Shown piece by piece: positions 12,690 through 27,263 of a stretch of DNA of 64,000 bases (position 1 is its first letter; every line of letters starts with the position of its first letter). The stretch is from Sciurus carolinensis. Lineage: Eukaryota > Chordata > Mammalia > Rodentia > Sciuridae. The position numbers and the translations under genes were made by a program. The notes under the pieces were generated by a model. The model did not search any database and was not told the DNA's origin. It saw only the letters and a list, made by a program, of their open reading frames with translations. Where the stretch lies: contig NC_062219.1 in the NCBI RefSeq assembly GCF_902686445.1, positions 41,195,056 through 41,259,055 on the forward strand, in the 5' to 3' direction.

Positions 12690-13280
12690 AGGTTTTTCTT
12701 ATTTTTTTTTTCTTTTTAAAATTTGTTCTTATTAGTTACACATGACAGTAGAATGTACTTTGACGTATTATACCTATAAGAAATATAACTTCCCATTCTT
12801 GTGGTGGTACATGATGTGGAATTACATTGGTCATGTATTCACATATGTACATGCCCAATTAATTCTACTATCTTTTCTATTCCCATCCCCCTTTCCCTTA
12901 TTCCCCTTTGTCTAATCCAAAGTACTTCTAATCTTCCCTCCCCTCTCCCTTCTTATTTTGATTTAGCATCCACATAATAGAGAAAACATTCAGCCTTTGG
13001 TTCTTTGGGATGGTCTTATTTCACTTAGCATGATAATCTCCAGTTCCATTCACTTATCAACAAATGCTATAATTTCATTTCTCTTCATGGCTGAATAGTA
13101 TTCCACGGTGTCAATATACCACATTTTCTTTATCCAGTCATCTGTTGAAGGGCACCTAGGCTGATTCCATACTTTAGTTATAGTGAATTGAGCTGCTATA
13201 ATAAATTGAAGTGGCAGTTATTCCACTCCTCAGTTTATACCCAAAGGACTTAAAATCAGCATACTGCAGGTATTTCTTAA
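12690..13280 (-). mobile_element. LINE-1 fragment, antisense to TRDN (3' end)
   Basis: From a T-rich edge near 12700 it carries the L1 3' UTR and ORF2 end in antisense: 'ttagttacacatgacagtag', 'cacttagcatgataatctcc', 'ggctgaatagtattccacgg' and 'ccacattttctttatccagt'. It is 5'-truncated and inactive. Confidence 0.8.
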
Positions 13281-14044
13281 GTGTCCAAATTCGGATTTTA
13301 GACACAGTTCATTACTACTGACTACATAACTGTACATAAATTATTTAAATCTTCTTTTCCCAATTCTAATTTGCAAACATGGAAAATGATTGTGGTGCTG
13401 GTTCCCTCATTAACGTGCTGTTTTAAGACTTTTAGGAGAGTTTTTCTCACCACCGAAAAGGAGAACCAAGAAACAGGTGGTCTTCCTTCTCTCTTGTACT
13501 TTTTCCATATTTAATGGTGTTGTCTGGAATTACTTCAATTACCTGATGACCATGAGGTGAAAGCTGACCCACTGGAAATGTGGGGCAGAGACCTGAAAGG
13601 AACTGGGTCCCTGAAGATAGTTTCACTTCTTGCATCAATCAGCCTTGGAACCCTTGTTCTATCTTGGACCCTTCTATCTTCTTAGATGAAATAAAGTAAT
13701 TCCCTCTTGTTTACATCAAAAAATATAGGGCTTTCTACAAATTCGTTCTATAGAAATTAGCTGTTATTATTGTCCTTGTTATATTTTAAAGGCAGGGCTA
13801 TTCATGATGAAAGTTTTGCCTGTGTTTATGAATGGCTATCTAAATGAATCATAGTAAGCATTTAAAAAATTATATCTGTTCTTCATTATACTATACCTAT
13901 ATTAGATAATGTGAAGTTTAAACTTTATATTAAGCTTTATATTTAATGTATATATTTATTATATTAACTTATATTTAAATTTATACTAAAACTTATGGAA
14001 AAGAATAGTGTAATTTTGAATACAGGTTTTAAGATTTATTATAT

Positions 14045-14185
14045 TGGGAACAAAATGGACTAGAAATCAGAAGACTTCGACTTTAGTCCAGGCCAAGCTG
14101 CTTATCTTACAAGGTTATGCTATAGATCAAGTGACATAATTTATGCAAAGGAACTTGGAAACTATATGTATACAAATGTAAAGAC
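14045..14185 (+). mobile_element. MIR SINE relic
   Basis: The order 'aatggactagaaatcagaag', 'acttcgactttagtccagg', 'ccaagctgcttatctta' resembles the MIR 5' part and core. Confidence 0.4.
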
Positions 14186-14202
14186 AAAATTGGTTAGAGT
14201 TT

Positions 14203-14330
14203 GGGGCTGGGTTGTAGCTCAGTTGAAGAGGGCTTGCCTAGCACATGTGGAGCTCTGGGTTCCATCCTCAGCACCACATAAAAATAAGTAGAAAATAAAG
14301 GTTTAAAAAATTTTAAATTAAAAAAAAAAC
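14203..14330 (+). mobile_element. ID SINE (squirrel type)
   Basis: It starts 'ggggctgggttgtagctcag' (A box) and continues 'agggcttgcctagcacatg' and 'ctctgggttccatcctcagc' (B box). A tail of CACATAAAAATAAGTAGAAAATAAAGG and an A run follow the usual squirrel pattern. It is one of the best organism markers in the window. Confidence 0.85.
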
Positions 14331-17300
14331 ATAGTTTTCTAGTATACTGGAGAATGGGCTCTATAATTTAATTTGATATGATCTTAACATTTGCAAAATC
14401 CATTTTGTTGAATTTAATATTCAGAATGTTTATAGATTTTGATTTATTTGGTCCTATATTATTATTTTTTTTACTTGATTTAAAAAATTTCTAACTAAAT
14501 TTTTATCTGTACATTTGTGCTTATCTGGTTTTATAGAGAATTCAATAAATGAAAGATGAGAAATCGATGTAGTTCTTAAAAATTTGAGTAGACATATATT
14601 CTAAGTATTGATGTAGAGATGAGTTTATTCTTAGGATAAATCAAACAAGCTGTAAAGCATTCCAGCATAGAACACTGAAGGCCATCATTAAGCTTCCATG
14701 ACTTTTCAAGATATAGGGCACCCTACTTGGTATACGTCATCTAATGAGTGCTCTGTGCTTACAGTCTCTGAAGTTTTGCTTTAGATTCTTAGATACTTGA
14801 AGTTTGCAATTAGCATTGGACTACTGGTAAAAGGCACATCTCTTCTTTGTTGAGGCACATTTTGGATTTTGTTTGCCACACACAAATATCTGTTTGTTTC
14901 TGAAATCAAAATAACTTCTAAAATTTTACATCATCATATGAGCCTGGTTGAAAGATAGGTGACAATCACTAAGATTTGGTCTGAGGCTGTATCATGGTCA
15001 CCTCTACTATCTTTACTTCTGGTCACATATGTAGCACAGAAACTCATTGTGTATTTTTTTTCCCCTAGAGATATCTCATTGATATTAAAGTTCCTAAAAT
15101 AATGCTTCACATTCCAAGGAAAAGTCCTTTGTAACATTTTACTTTTAATGGACTTTCCCAATTCTTTAGTTTCCAAACTCAGATATTTAGTTCATACTTA
15201 TAAAATGTCCACTGCCTTCTAATGGATCAGTTTTCATCCAGACCCTCAGTGGGATGCTGGAAATGGGATAGTCTGAAGCCTCATAGCTATGAAAGTAGAT
15301 TTCAGTTGAACCATTTGTTAAAAGAAAAACAATACGTTGACTTTTCCTAATGTATGCAGAAAATTGTTGTAGTATACTAGCATTAACTCAAGTGTTGCCA
15401 AATGCTTTTGTGCACATTGCTACAGTAATTGAATATTAACTCCCTTATGTGTTCATATAAGCATGGATTTTGAATATTTGAAGTTAGTGACTGGTGGCTA
15501 AAGTAGCTGATTATGCTTCATTGGATGGTCCTCCAGGGAAAGTGGTACATTTGTGAAAATGTAGGCTTCAGAAGCAATGTTAATTCTCAGTAGCCATAGC
15601 TAGTTACTTTGATGTTAAAAAGAACCACTCAGCTGCCAGTTGAATACCAATTTAAGTTTGGGTGACACTGAGGACTTCTGTTCCCAAGGGTGTCCATAAT
15701 TCCCTCTAACACAGATGGATAGGGAGGAATGAAGGGGTGAAGCCAACAGCAAGGAGCCCATTTATCTACCTAGATCATCAGAATGTGAGTTGACAGGTAA
15801 GGCATTCAAACTTCTAGAATCATAACACAAATGTGGGCTAATGGAAAATTCACCATATATTACAAAAGAGTGCACAGTCTCTAAAATTAGGAAAAAATAT
15901 GGATTGTTATCTGAAATGACTCAGTCATTCAGTGACACTTCATCTTAAATATTAAAGGTATATTTTCTCATATTTCCCAGATAAAACAAACAAGAGAATA
16001 ACACTTTGATATTTACAAAAATAGTTCACTTATAAACTTTAATATACTAGGTTAGAGGAAGAACCTCAAATATGTGGCATAAATCATACTACATAGCTTC
16101 AAAATTAGTTGTTAGTTCATTCAAATATTTTGCTTTGAGTTGACAAAATTCCAAAAAGAATACTGAGATTCCAATATCAAAATGGCAGAAATAATCAAAT
16201 ATTGCTTTTCTGTTTTTGCCAGAGGCCTGATAAGTATTTGATAAATGGTCTTTATTCATTTGAGAAAAAAAGCTTGTACTATAATTGATATGTACTAAAA
16301 TACCCACAGATAAGGTGTAACAACACAATTTTATGCATTATAAAATCTGGATAATTTCAATAACAATTTGAATATTCAACATCTTTTCACATTTCCTCCT
16401 TCAGCTACCATCTTTCATCTCACTATTTTTATAACCTACATTTTTTTCAATTTATTTTCTGTCCAACCATGTTTCCTTTCCCTTTCTCTGACTCTGTTAT
16501 ATTGTTCCTTTATTTTGAAAAAATTCCATTTTTGGTTATGCTGAATCTATTTTTAATTTGGACTTTTTTCTTGTGCTCTGAGTATTGTATTGTCATTGAT
16601 CACAGTACTGTTCTTACAGGAAACAGCCGTGAATTTCTGACATTTCCCAGATTTTATTTCCAGATGCAGAGGTTCCCTTTTTCTCCAGCCGCATACCTCT
16701 TCCTGTGCTTTTCTTCTTCCTTCCCACACATTTTGGGACTTTGATACCTTAATTGTCCTCCCACATCCCAGAATTTTCAATGTTTTCCTCTCCATTATGT
16801 TACTTCTTTATACCCTTCAAACAAAGCAAAAGAAGTTTGTTGGCCTTCCAGCAACCTTCAAGACACTTTAGAGTCTACTTTTTTTTTTTTCCTATTGACC
16901 TTGCTCATAGTTGTCAAATAAGCTACACTCCTTACCTCCATTTTTATCATCACTCGTTTTAAACCCATAATGACTGGGTTCTTTGTCGTCTCCTTCCTAT
17001 TCCATGCCCACAGTGGTCACTTGGAAACACCTAATATGAAAACAAATTTTCTTTTTACTTAATTCTTAGGTTTATTCCCTCATTTTGAAAAACTTCCTTT
17101 CCCCAACCTTGTTGAAATTGACATTATTTTTCTTAGGTATTATTAATCAATATATTTCTTGATGAGGTACAAACTGAGTTTATTTGTTGCTTGGAAAAAA
17201 TTTTCACTCTTAAACTTTTAATTTACACTTTCATGTGGATAACTATAAAATCTTCATATTTCTTTAGGGATTATATTTTCCCCAAATGTCTGCTCAATAT

Positions 17301-17734
17301 TTCACTTAAAGTATCACCATTGTTTCAAACTTTCCAGGTACAATAAACTTTAATTGCATTATGTTAAAACCAATTTTGTTTATCAGATCCAAAACCTATC
17401 CAAAATCTGTTTGAATGAACAGCTTTCTTCCTTTGTAGATGTTAAATAAATCTCAAAAGTCTATGTATTTCTTCTTTTTAAATAGTTAACATTATTTTCA
17501 TTTGGTTTCCTTGAGTATTTGTCTAATTTAAGATATTATAACTTTATAGGTAGAGCATTTCAGTGACATTTTATCTGATTTCCATGCAACCAAGTTAAAT
17601 CCTTTCCCCTGACAGTCATAGAATATATTGTCTCTTCAAAATATGGCTCAAACTGCAGTCACTGTCAGTGTCCTAAGAAAAATGTCTTCCTCATTTGATT
17701 TCAAAGTCAATTATCTTGACCATACTTACTTTTT

Positions 17735-18125
17735 AAATTTTATTTTAAGTTTGTGTTTTAGAAAATAAAAACTGTTAAATGAATTAAATTTGAGTTTATT
17801 TGAGCAAAACTTGATTAGTGAATCAGGCAAGCACTCAAAATTGGAAGAACCTCAGACAGTTCCACTCAGCAATATGCACTGAGTAAATGTGGAAGCCACG
17901 CACAGTAACAGTTCCTGGTTCTTAGCTAGGGGTTTGCCGTATTAGGTCATAGTCTGAACATTTGGCTGCCTAAGATTGGCTGAAGCTCAGCTGTTTGTGA
18001 TTGGATATGATTTAGCTATCTGTTATAAAAAATAAACTCCCAAGTTAGATTTCATTCAATTGATATACTAAGTTAGGTTGCAGTCCATTACATAGGAATT
18101 CACAGTAGGAAGATAACCTCACTTA
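17735..18125. repeat. Probable ancient LTR, family uncertain
   Basis: The blocks 'ttgagtttatttgagcaaaa', 'gaagaacctcagacagttcc', 'agattggctgaagctcagct' and 'gtgattggatatgatttagc' recall an LTR-type mammalian repeat. No terminal duplication was found. Confidence 0.35.
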
Positions 18126-19089
18126 ATTTACAGTTTTTACTTCCTATTAACAATATACAAGACATTTTGCCCCAGTTAGACTGATCCTAATCAAGGAGAA
18201 GAGACCATCACTCATTCACCTTGTAGCTTTCATTCCTTTATCCCTTTGTGGCTCTGTACTCTCTTTCTCTCCATCAAATTGTATATATATCCTGCCTCCT
18301 TAAAAATTGCCAATCTCTAAAACTCTGGTAAATGCACACTTTATTTAACACTTTTTCATGTAGTGTCCCTACCAAAACTATGGGTGGAACTAATTCTCAT
18401 TTTTAGGCAGTATGGATCCATCCTGCCATGAAGCATAGCACAATGAACACAGAAGACCGAGTGACTGACCTCAGTAATTATTTATAGAAGAATTTTGTCA
18501 CTTAAAATCAAATTGCATATTATTTAACCATTACCCTGTTCATCTTCAGGACTAAGTGTAATAGAAAGTGCTTTAAAAAACACCTCTGAGTTCTCCCTCA
18601 GATTACTTGATTTAGGTCTTTGTTGAGGATTTTTCTTTTCTTTGGAAATGACTTAAATTTATCACTGTAATAAATCTGCATTTCATAAGCCCTGAAATTT
18701 TTACATGATTATAACATCTTCAGATTTTGACATCTGCAGAATTGTTGAGAAAAAAAAGGAGACTCAGGAAGTTTGAGTAATTTGTGTGGATAATTGCTAC
18801 CTATTTGATTTAGAATTTCCAGGCATTGATTTTTTTCAAACACCTTGTCTGCTTATCATTATTCATTTATTCACCCAAGAATATTAACCAAATGTCTACT
18901 CAGTGCCGAGAAGGTGTTAGAGACTGAGGATACAGGTAAGAATAAATCAGTCTTTGCTCAGTTTTCCTTTCATTGTCCTTACTCTTTTATATTTTCATTC
19001 AACTACATTTACACTTAATATTGTTTGTTTATAACATTTCCAAATGGGTTAATGAGATAAAAGTGCTGTTTCTTATTTTCTGTAAAAGT

Positions 19090-19283
19090 GAACACCAGGG
19101 AGGAGGATATGAAAAATGGTGGAAAGAGACAGACATCATTACCCTATGTACATGTATGATTACACAAATGGTATGAATCTACATTGTGTACAACCATAGA
19201 AACAAAATGATGTACCCCATTTGTGTATAATGAATCAAAATGCAGTCTGTAAAAAATTTAAAGCTAAATAAAAAAATAAAAAA
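19090..19283 (+). mobile_element. LINE-1 3' end, truncated
   Basis: It shows the squirrel L1 terminus: 'ggtatgaatctacattgtgt', 'gatgtaccccatttgtgtat', 'aatgaatcaaaatgcagtct', then an A-rich tail. AAAAGTGAA is found on both sides (from 19084 and from about 19279), a likely target duplication. Confidence 0.8.
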
Positions 19284-22200
19284 GTGAAAACCTGATTAAG
19301 TACAAGAATGGTGATATTCACACACACTGTTTACTAACAATAGAACAATAGGAACTATTTTTCTCAGAGCTGAACTGAGATCCTGCTGTTTGACCATATC
19401 ATTTAATGGGGGAACCATTCCCTACCCGTGAGTAAGTTCTGAATTAAGGCATCTGCCAACAGAACCTCATTTGACTTTCACCACTGAAACTTTAACTGGA
19501 AAATATGACTGAAAAGTAAATAATTCTGGTGTCTGTAACTTATATATGATAAAATGGTCTGTTTTCTAGAATATATTCTTACATTATTTATTTATGTATT
19601 TATTTACTTATGTTGCTTAAAGAACTCAAGTCAACCCTAGAGTCCAATGCAAGAAAATAAATTGCTCACATGGCAAATGAAGTATTTTCCCACATTATTA
19701 CATTTATTTCAATAAAGTGTCGCATTTCTATAGAAAACCATAAGTAGAATTCAAATTTCTACTTGATTCCAAATTATTCTAGGAAATGTATATATGTCCT
19801 AAGAAAAATCAATTTAATTTGCTGGTCAGATGACTAACTTCTAAAATACTATCCAGGAAAAGAGAATAAATTATCAAGGTAATTTTCAGTAATATAAATA
19901 AATAAACACAAAATTTCCCATCAAAACATAATACATGTAACTTCTTCAAATACTCTCATCAGTGTGTGTAGGCATATTAGAAAATTGCTATTGAATAAAG
20001 TGTCCTGCATGACCAGCTTTCCCTTTCCTTACGGATACACTGAATGCACTCTAGGACAGATATTTTTGTCCCCCTCTCAAAGAGCAGGACTTCATATTTT
20101 CCTATGGTGTTGCAATGTGATTTTTATTAGATGTATGAAATTAGACTTTTTCTTAGTCTAAATGAAATCCACAGTCCTCTCAATATATGAAATATACTGA
20201 AGAGTAAAATTCATTTTACACTTCTCCTTCTTAACTTCCTGTTTTATTCCCCAAACATCTTTTAATCATTTAAATGTATTTATACCTTCCTCTTCAACTC
20301 TAAAGTTTAAGTTGTTAATTGCTTAACAAACATGTCATTCTCCTACATTCTATCCAGACAGCTAGAGGATGCTATGAGCTGGAAATGCATATTATTCTGA
20401 CTGATATTTTCAATCATTTTCTGTTCTCCTATGCCTAGTTTTCTCCACCTAACACTAAGAAGAGCTGATGCCATCTATAGAAATGCAAGGATGATTTTTG
20501 GCTTACATTTAATTAAAACATCTTTTCTTTTTTCTTGAATGAAGAAATGCTTAGAACGATTTCAATGGAAAAAAAATCAAAAGCCCAATTTTTTTTCTCT
20601 TCACATGTTTTTATTATACTCTTAAAAATTAAGAAGAAAATAATGGGACTATATTAACCGACTTTGAATAATTATTTTCTTCCTCTGAATTAAACTCTAA
20701 AATGCTAACCTATTAAATGAATGACTTTTTAGATTCTAAAAGAAAATGCGTTGCTTGATGAAGTGAAGATTTTCAAGGGGAAAATAAATCTAGCTAAATT
20801 ATGCTACCTATTGTAAATGATGTTGCCAGCTTATTTAGAGTTTTAACCTCTAGCAATAACAGATTATTTTGATAAATTATTCATATTTCTGCATCGTGTA
20901 CCTTTTATAATTTGCATATCTGGCAGCAAGAAGGCCCTTCTTTCAGGCTTCAGTCCCCTTGGTTAGACAGGATGGCCGAAGGCTGCTTCATGATGAATTT
21001 CATCTCAATAGAGTAATTATCATACTGAAACGAAGTAATACCCCTGAAATATGCTTTCCTGGAGCAATAAGAACAAGAGGCTTAACCTGAGTGCTTTTAA
21101 GCACATAGTACCTTTTAGGTTAACTATTAACCTTTCTCTATTTTGGAGTATCTACATCCAAAAATAATACTGGTATTTATAAGACTAGGGAACAGTAATT
21201 TAGAGCTTGGTATAGCAGCTCATTGGATGTAGGATAATTTGTCATTCATTTCTAGTGTTTTATTCAAAAAGGAAGTATACATTTGGAGGGACTGAAAAAG
21301 TTTTATATTGCTGGTTCAAATTTTAGCTGTCAAACCAATAAATATGAATTTCTCTCCTGTTTTAGTATTCAACTTTTTTATATATAGTTTTATAATATGA
21401 CAAAACTCTAAATGCCTTGCATGTTGTGGAACTGACAAGATAAAACTTTAAAAAATGTTTCTTTTTTGAAAATTAATAAAAGAAGTTCGGTTTGTAATTT
21501 GAGTCCTAAAGAAATGCTTAATTCAGGCGATAGTGAAAATAGTGAGATAGTGAAATTCTACAAACTTCTCGAATGCAATCTGGGTCACAGAATACTGAAA
21601 ACCAAGTTCTGAAATTTAAAATTAAAAGACTTTCTGCATAATACATAATCAGTGATCAAAGAGCAAAAGAGTTTAATTAGTTTTGTGTCATCTTAAAAAT
21701 TAAACAGATTCCTAAATTTAATGTCTTATATCATTAGGTTTTTTTTTTTTTCTTTCACTTTTACAGTTAGATTTTCTAAGCAATTGCTTACATGTCTGGA
21801 ATCATCAGTTTGTTAGGTGATTGGGCTATGAAGTTGAATACTAACAACTAATGATCTTAGGGAATTTATAGGCTAGTAGGGAGGGATAATTGTCTAAGTT
21901 AATAATTATGTGATTACCTTGACATAAAAATCATACTGTCAAGCCCAAGTGGGCTGGGTATTGAAAAATGATCAGAATGAAGACTATCAGTCCTCACTTT
22001 CTGCTTTATCAACTGTGTGAATCATTTCTCCTATTCCTATTTCTTCCTCTTTCTAATGAAATCTTTCCTATTTATTTAGTTATTATTTGATGAACTGAAT
22101 GAATTTATATGTGATTCTGAGATTATTCTTTGTCACTTGAAGTAGTAATTGATCTTTCCCAACTACAAAACAAAACAAAACAAAATAAATATAGTGATTT

Positions 22201-25200
22201 TTTTTTCCTCTGGTAGTGAGTGAATGCTGAAAATACATTTAAGATGTGAATATCGTTCTCTATAATCCTATGGTTATCACTTGTCCCTTAGCCAAAGACC
22301 AACTCCAGGGCTCAGAGTTCAGCAGTTCATGTACTGCTTAAGTTATGTGAAACCTACATTTGGATGCTCTGGATTAACACTTTACAATAATTGTTGTCAG
22401 AATATAAACAACTTTGCACAGATGCAAAGTTTATGATATTAAGCTAATCTTTAAAAGTATATGCAAGAATTGATTCCTTAACAAGATAGTTTGTAGTCTC
22501 ACAATGTTTTTTTTTTTTTTTTTTAATTTTGTAGATCACACTCTTCTGCCTATGGAATCAAAATAGATTGAAGTATTTGGCTTATCTAATTCATGTCAAT
22601 TTGTTTATATAAATAAAATATGTTCCAGAATCTTAGGAATACTAACTTATCTAATTATTTCCTACTAAAACATGAATTATGCTGACATTTTAATCTAGGT
22701 TGATATTGCCTGATATTTTAGTCTGAACTATTACTTGTGTAGATCAGAATTATTATAATCTTTTGTTGAATACTCTTTTATGATCATCCACATTTATTTA
22801 AAGTAATCTTGTGCTTTATTTAAAATACAACTGTCTTAAATAAAAATCCATACAAAATGACAACATCATTGAAAAAATTGGCTGTATGTAGTGGGGTAGT
22901 ACAAAGAAAATAAAACTGGGTATCACTTGTTATTTTAAATGGAAGTTGGGTACATGGAACTCATTATACTGTTTTTGTTATTTTTGTGAACGTTTAGAAT
23001 TTTTCTCAGCAAACAGTTGATTTTGCAGTTAGCAGATTTCAAAAGGAGGTTGGAGAAGTATTTATAATTAAAAATTGTCTGTCTGGATTTAATGTGTTTC
23101 ACACATAAAATTTTTGATGTGACCTTCTTATTTTGTGCATTTTTGGTCCCAAGGTTGAATCCCTTCTGAAAGCCAGGCAGTTTTAAAAACTGAAATGCTG
23201 TGCCCAAGTGCATGTCCAATCTGCTTATCTCTGCATGTGTCCCTGATAAGCTTTGAGGCTGATATTGTTGTTGGGTGGATGCAAGCTAGCAGAGTTGTTG
23301 AAAAGATATTTGGTTTTTAGTTTCTACTGAGATGTAATTCATGTAATAGTTTGTGAATTAATGTAAATTGACTTAAAAGTTCCAGAACAGAGAGGGAATA
23401 GATGGAATTATAAGGGACAAACAACATGCTACTTACACAATCCTGAGATTTACCTTCATTAGAATCATTCCTTTACAGTTAAGGCATCACAGAATGTTCT
23501 CTTTAAAATATACCTTTACCTGGGAACAGTATCTTCAATGCATCAACACACATTTATAAACTAGCCTACTTTTTGCCACAAGAGTGGAGACAGGAAAAAC
23601 TCAGGAGGGAACTGGGGCAAAGCAGAAAGATGCTTTCATAGGGATTGAGCCCTAAAACACACTCATTGCCTGTGCATGCAGTCAAATAGAAGACAGGTTA
23701 AGGTTATTGAAAACATGACCTTGTTGAGAGATGACCAACCTGTCACAGCACTCAAATGGGGAATGCTGAATAGTCAAGGGAAGTTTCTGTACCTGACCAC
23801 TGAGAGAGAACACAACTAATAGAAAAATACAACACGACTAACAGAAAAACACAATGATCAGCAGGAGAAGTAATAAGACCCTTAGGAAAGCACTCCATAA
23901 TTCACAATTGGATGCAATGAGTAGTTCAATCAAGTACTACATGTGGTGGGGTTGTTTAAGATCAGTGATTTAAGAGAACATAAAGAAAAAGGAGAAGATA
24001 ACAGCTGCAATTTTTAAAATTAATTTACTAGTTAATATTTTGAAAACATTTCTAAATTTAACCACAAATTATACTATAATATTTGGGTCTGTTGAGATGT
24101 CCAAGGAGTAAAATGTTTGAACAATTTAGTTGTCATTTGGATGTATTATTTTCTTCTTTCATTCATTTTTTAAGTCTTTAGATATTTAATAAGTACCTGT
24201 GAAATGCTAGTCATATAGGTGTAGGTAATATATAGAAATAAATTAAGAATTCAATATCTAAATACAAATCCTGACTATTATTTAGGATCATGTCTTCTGG
24301 GCTGGACAAAGGTATTGCTAACATGCTAGTTGTTACAAAATTTTCCTCCAGAAAAAAAAAATTAATCATAAATAGATCTTAGGTAAATTGAATTTAATTT
24401 TGGCAAAAAATATTTTGCCTGAAGTAATAAATATGAAAATAAGTAAAATCATATATAAATCAAAGGATATTTCTTTTCTATAAAGACAAAATGAAGTATT
24501 AGAATTTTCATAATTATGGTTATGGTATAAATTAATTATTATCTCTCCAGCAAAAGGTAAATATGAATTAATAATTAAACATCTTTTGTTTGGACAAAAA
24601 GTATGGAATTTTAGCTTATAATTATTTTCCTAATTATTCTGATGCAATCTTGTTATCTTACAATTCTAGTATTGGCAAATTCAAACAAGCTGATATCAAG
24701 TGAAAGATTGAATGTATGTGTGTGCATATCAACTCCCACATTAAACATCTAGCAAATGACCAAATCTTTATTCCCATATTATTGAATAATTCCATTACTG
24801 AAAACTTAGTAAAGACAATCATGAAACATAGTAGGATGTGAAATATCATTGTTTTTTGAAATCATAATTTTAATTTTTATTCTGTTTAAATATATTTACA
24901 TTAGTTTTTCATATTTTATTTCTTTTAAGACAAAAATTCTAAACAAAAGGGGATAAAGAACAAACGCAACAAAACCTAAAGCCTCAGAGGGAAGAAAGAA
25001 TCAAAATGAAGCTGGCTCATTCTCTCATAACATCCATTGTTACCCGTGCCCACACTGATAGTGATGACATCCCTGAGTTAAAAGCTTCAGCTTGAAATTG
25101 GTTGTCTGGACTTTATTCCTGTATGAGTCATCAGAGACTTTCAATGAGCCACTTTCTGACTAAGTGTTCCTTCCATTTCAAAGGACTGATTAATATAGAA

Positions 25201-25493
25201 ATAATTTACGAAGAATCCTGAGATTTTCAAATTCTATGTTAACAATGAGTAAAAAACCCTTTTGGGATTCTTTATTTTATACTCTAATTTCTTTCAGTCA
25301 CTTTTTTGTTTGTTTGTTTGTTTGTTTCAATAAGCCCCATTCTCTGCAATTTCCCTAATAACTTACTTCTAAGCAAAAATTATGGTGCTAAAACCAGTGC
25401 TTTTTTTTTTTTGTAATTTCCCACCTTTATTATTATTTTTAATACATTTTTGAAACAGTACTCCAGGGTAATTTATTAATTTTTCTTTCTAAG

Positions 25494-25547
25494 AACCAGT
25501 GAAAACTTCTGAAACCAAACAAGGGACTATGAAAGTTGCAGCACAAG
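25494..25547 (+). CDS. TRDN: TRDN coding exon 1 of 9 in the window (18 codons)
   Basis: This 54-nt internal exon has a pyrimidine-rich acceptor ending in TTCTAAG and a strong donor, CAAG|GTAAGC. Taking the first base of the opening codon as G from the previous exon, it reads EPVKTSETKQGTMKVAAQ. As I recall it, human triadin has EPGKASETKQGTVKIAAQ here, so the match is close and collinear. The final G completes Ala with the next exon. The segment lies in the luminal tail and has no cysteine or membrane segment. It is less charged than the following exons, so it may act as a spacer between KEKE-like blocks (inference). The start was chosen because it is the only AG that keeps both the phase and the triadin match. 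Confidence 0.95.
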
Positions 25548-25645
25548 GTAAGCTATAAAACGCTTTAAAAAAAACTATTGCTTTTTTTTTTTCTTAAGCC
25601 CATAGCACTTTATTGACAGGAGTCAAAGCTGTTTATTGCAGAATA

Positions 25646-25659
25646 GCACCATCTGCTGG
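25646..25659 (-). promoter_or_regulatory. Possible degenerate CTCF-like motif
   Basis: On the minus strand the bases read CCAGCAGATGGTGC, which differs from the CTCF core CCASYAGRKGGC at one position. It lies about 100 bp downstream of a TRDN exon. This is a single-motif resemblance, so confidence is low. Confidence 0.15.
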
Positions 25660-27263
25660 GTTATTACAGAAAGCATTATGTGGTTGCATGAAGATACACA
25701 TAGCAAGTGTTTACCTAATAATCAGGGCAAACATTACTCAGAGTATAATGGCAAATTTTCAGAACAATTGCTGAAAGAACCAAGAATTAATATCCTGGCT
25801 CCAAGTTTCAGTTATTGATCCTTTACATACAGTGTATTTCCATAAGAAAGTCATAGTTAGATACATTAAAAAGATAAAGATTTATATATAAAATGATATA
25901 CATTTTCCCAAGTGTTTGGTTAAACCTTGTAATTTGTTATATTAGAAAATCAGTCAGAATATTATTAATTAATATTGTCCCATAAAGACCCAAACTGCAA
26001 AAATTGAATTCCGGATATGAGTAACAAAGTAATTACCCTAGTTTAGATGAACTGTCTATGAAAATCAGTTTTATCACTTACTAATATCTTTGCAGTATTT
26101 AAAGTGATTTATTCTCATACCCTGAGTAATTTGACAAAATCACAAAGGAAGGGGACAAGTGGTCTGCCATTGTCACCTATGAAAACTTCAGAAAACATTT
26201 TTAGAAAACAAAAGGTAAAACTTTCACTGGAGAAGATCTTTATCTTCTCTTCCATGCTGGATTATATAATACTGAGCAATAAGAGAGATGCCTTCTGACA
26301 GTAGTACCATTGATTCTGGATAGAAGTCCCTTGTAGCAGACTCATTAGCATATGATATCACATGATATACCATTGGATGTATTGCATGAGACCAAAGGGT
26401 TGTTGGTGAGCAATATGTGCTAGAATGGTTAAGAGCTGTGAGACCTGTTTTTAGTTTTCATGCTGTTTACTGGTTCAATAAAACTGGGTCTTCATTAGGA
26501 AAGTTCTGATAGGCAAAGTAGCAAGTATTATGAACATAGAAGAAACAGAGCAAGAGTACATGAAGATGAAACTTGAAGTAAATTTCTCAAGCAAATAGCT
26601 ACCAGCTAAAAGATTCATGATGTAAATATATATATTTCATATTCTTTTTTCTCATTAAAAAAATACAATGACCTTTAACCCTTTCTGTTTTAACTGAAAC
26701 TTTGAAGGACTGTGTTATAGATGTGGAACTATAACTCAGGGCAGGAATTTGGTTTTATTTCAGCCTCATGTTAGAGGAGTTCAAGGGGAGGAAATTGAAA
26801 AGAAATTTGGCAATTGCTTCAAATTTGAGCTTGCAGCTATAGACTTCATTTCAACATTCACAATACATCAAACACGATAGCCTCTGAATTTATTTTTTTT
26901 GAATAAAGAATATTTTGATGAGTGGATAGTAACCTAGAGTCTCAAAGTCTTGTTAGAACTATCTTTGCTAGGACATTAGATGAAAGTGTTGATTAATCAA
27001 GAATTTGGCACTTGTATGTGTTTTCGCAAAAGTAAGAACTCATGAAAGCAGGAATAACTATCATTTGTGTCATTGCAAAATCTCTTTAGAAATTTCATAG
27101 ACATATAATATTATGGATATATAATTTAATTGTGTACAGAAATCTAGAAATATTTCCAAGTACTCTATGTAGAGAGAGAACTTAAAATATTTAAAATCTA
27201 GATTTACATAAACATGCATCGGCATGCATTGCTTTAAATTATAATTACTATTAATATTCAGCA

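Larger units (their letters stand above)
1..25493 (+). other. TRDN: TRDN intron, 3' part (5' end outside the window)
   Basis: No exon recognised. I looked for Lys/Glu-rich stretches between AG and GT encoding the residues that precede the first exon in human triadin and found none, so this intron exceeds 25 kb. It holds L2, CR1/L3-like and MIR relics, L1 3' ends, three copies of one MaLR-like LTR family, one further MaLR LTR, an ID SINE and a direct duplication, each listed separately. Short stretches at about 4450-4510, 18855-18950 and 24165-24240 look like L2 or MIR scraps, too short to call. The remainder is AT-rich sequence in which I see nothing. Confidence 0.85.

Noticed and set aside
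23812..23853. Imperfect 21-bp tandem repeat
   Set aside because: Two diverged copies only, with no functional context.
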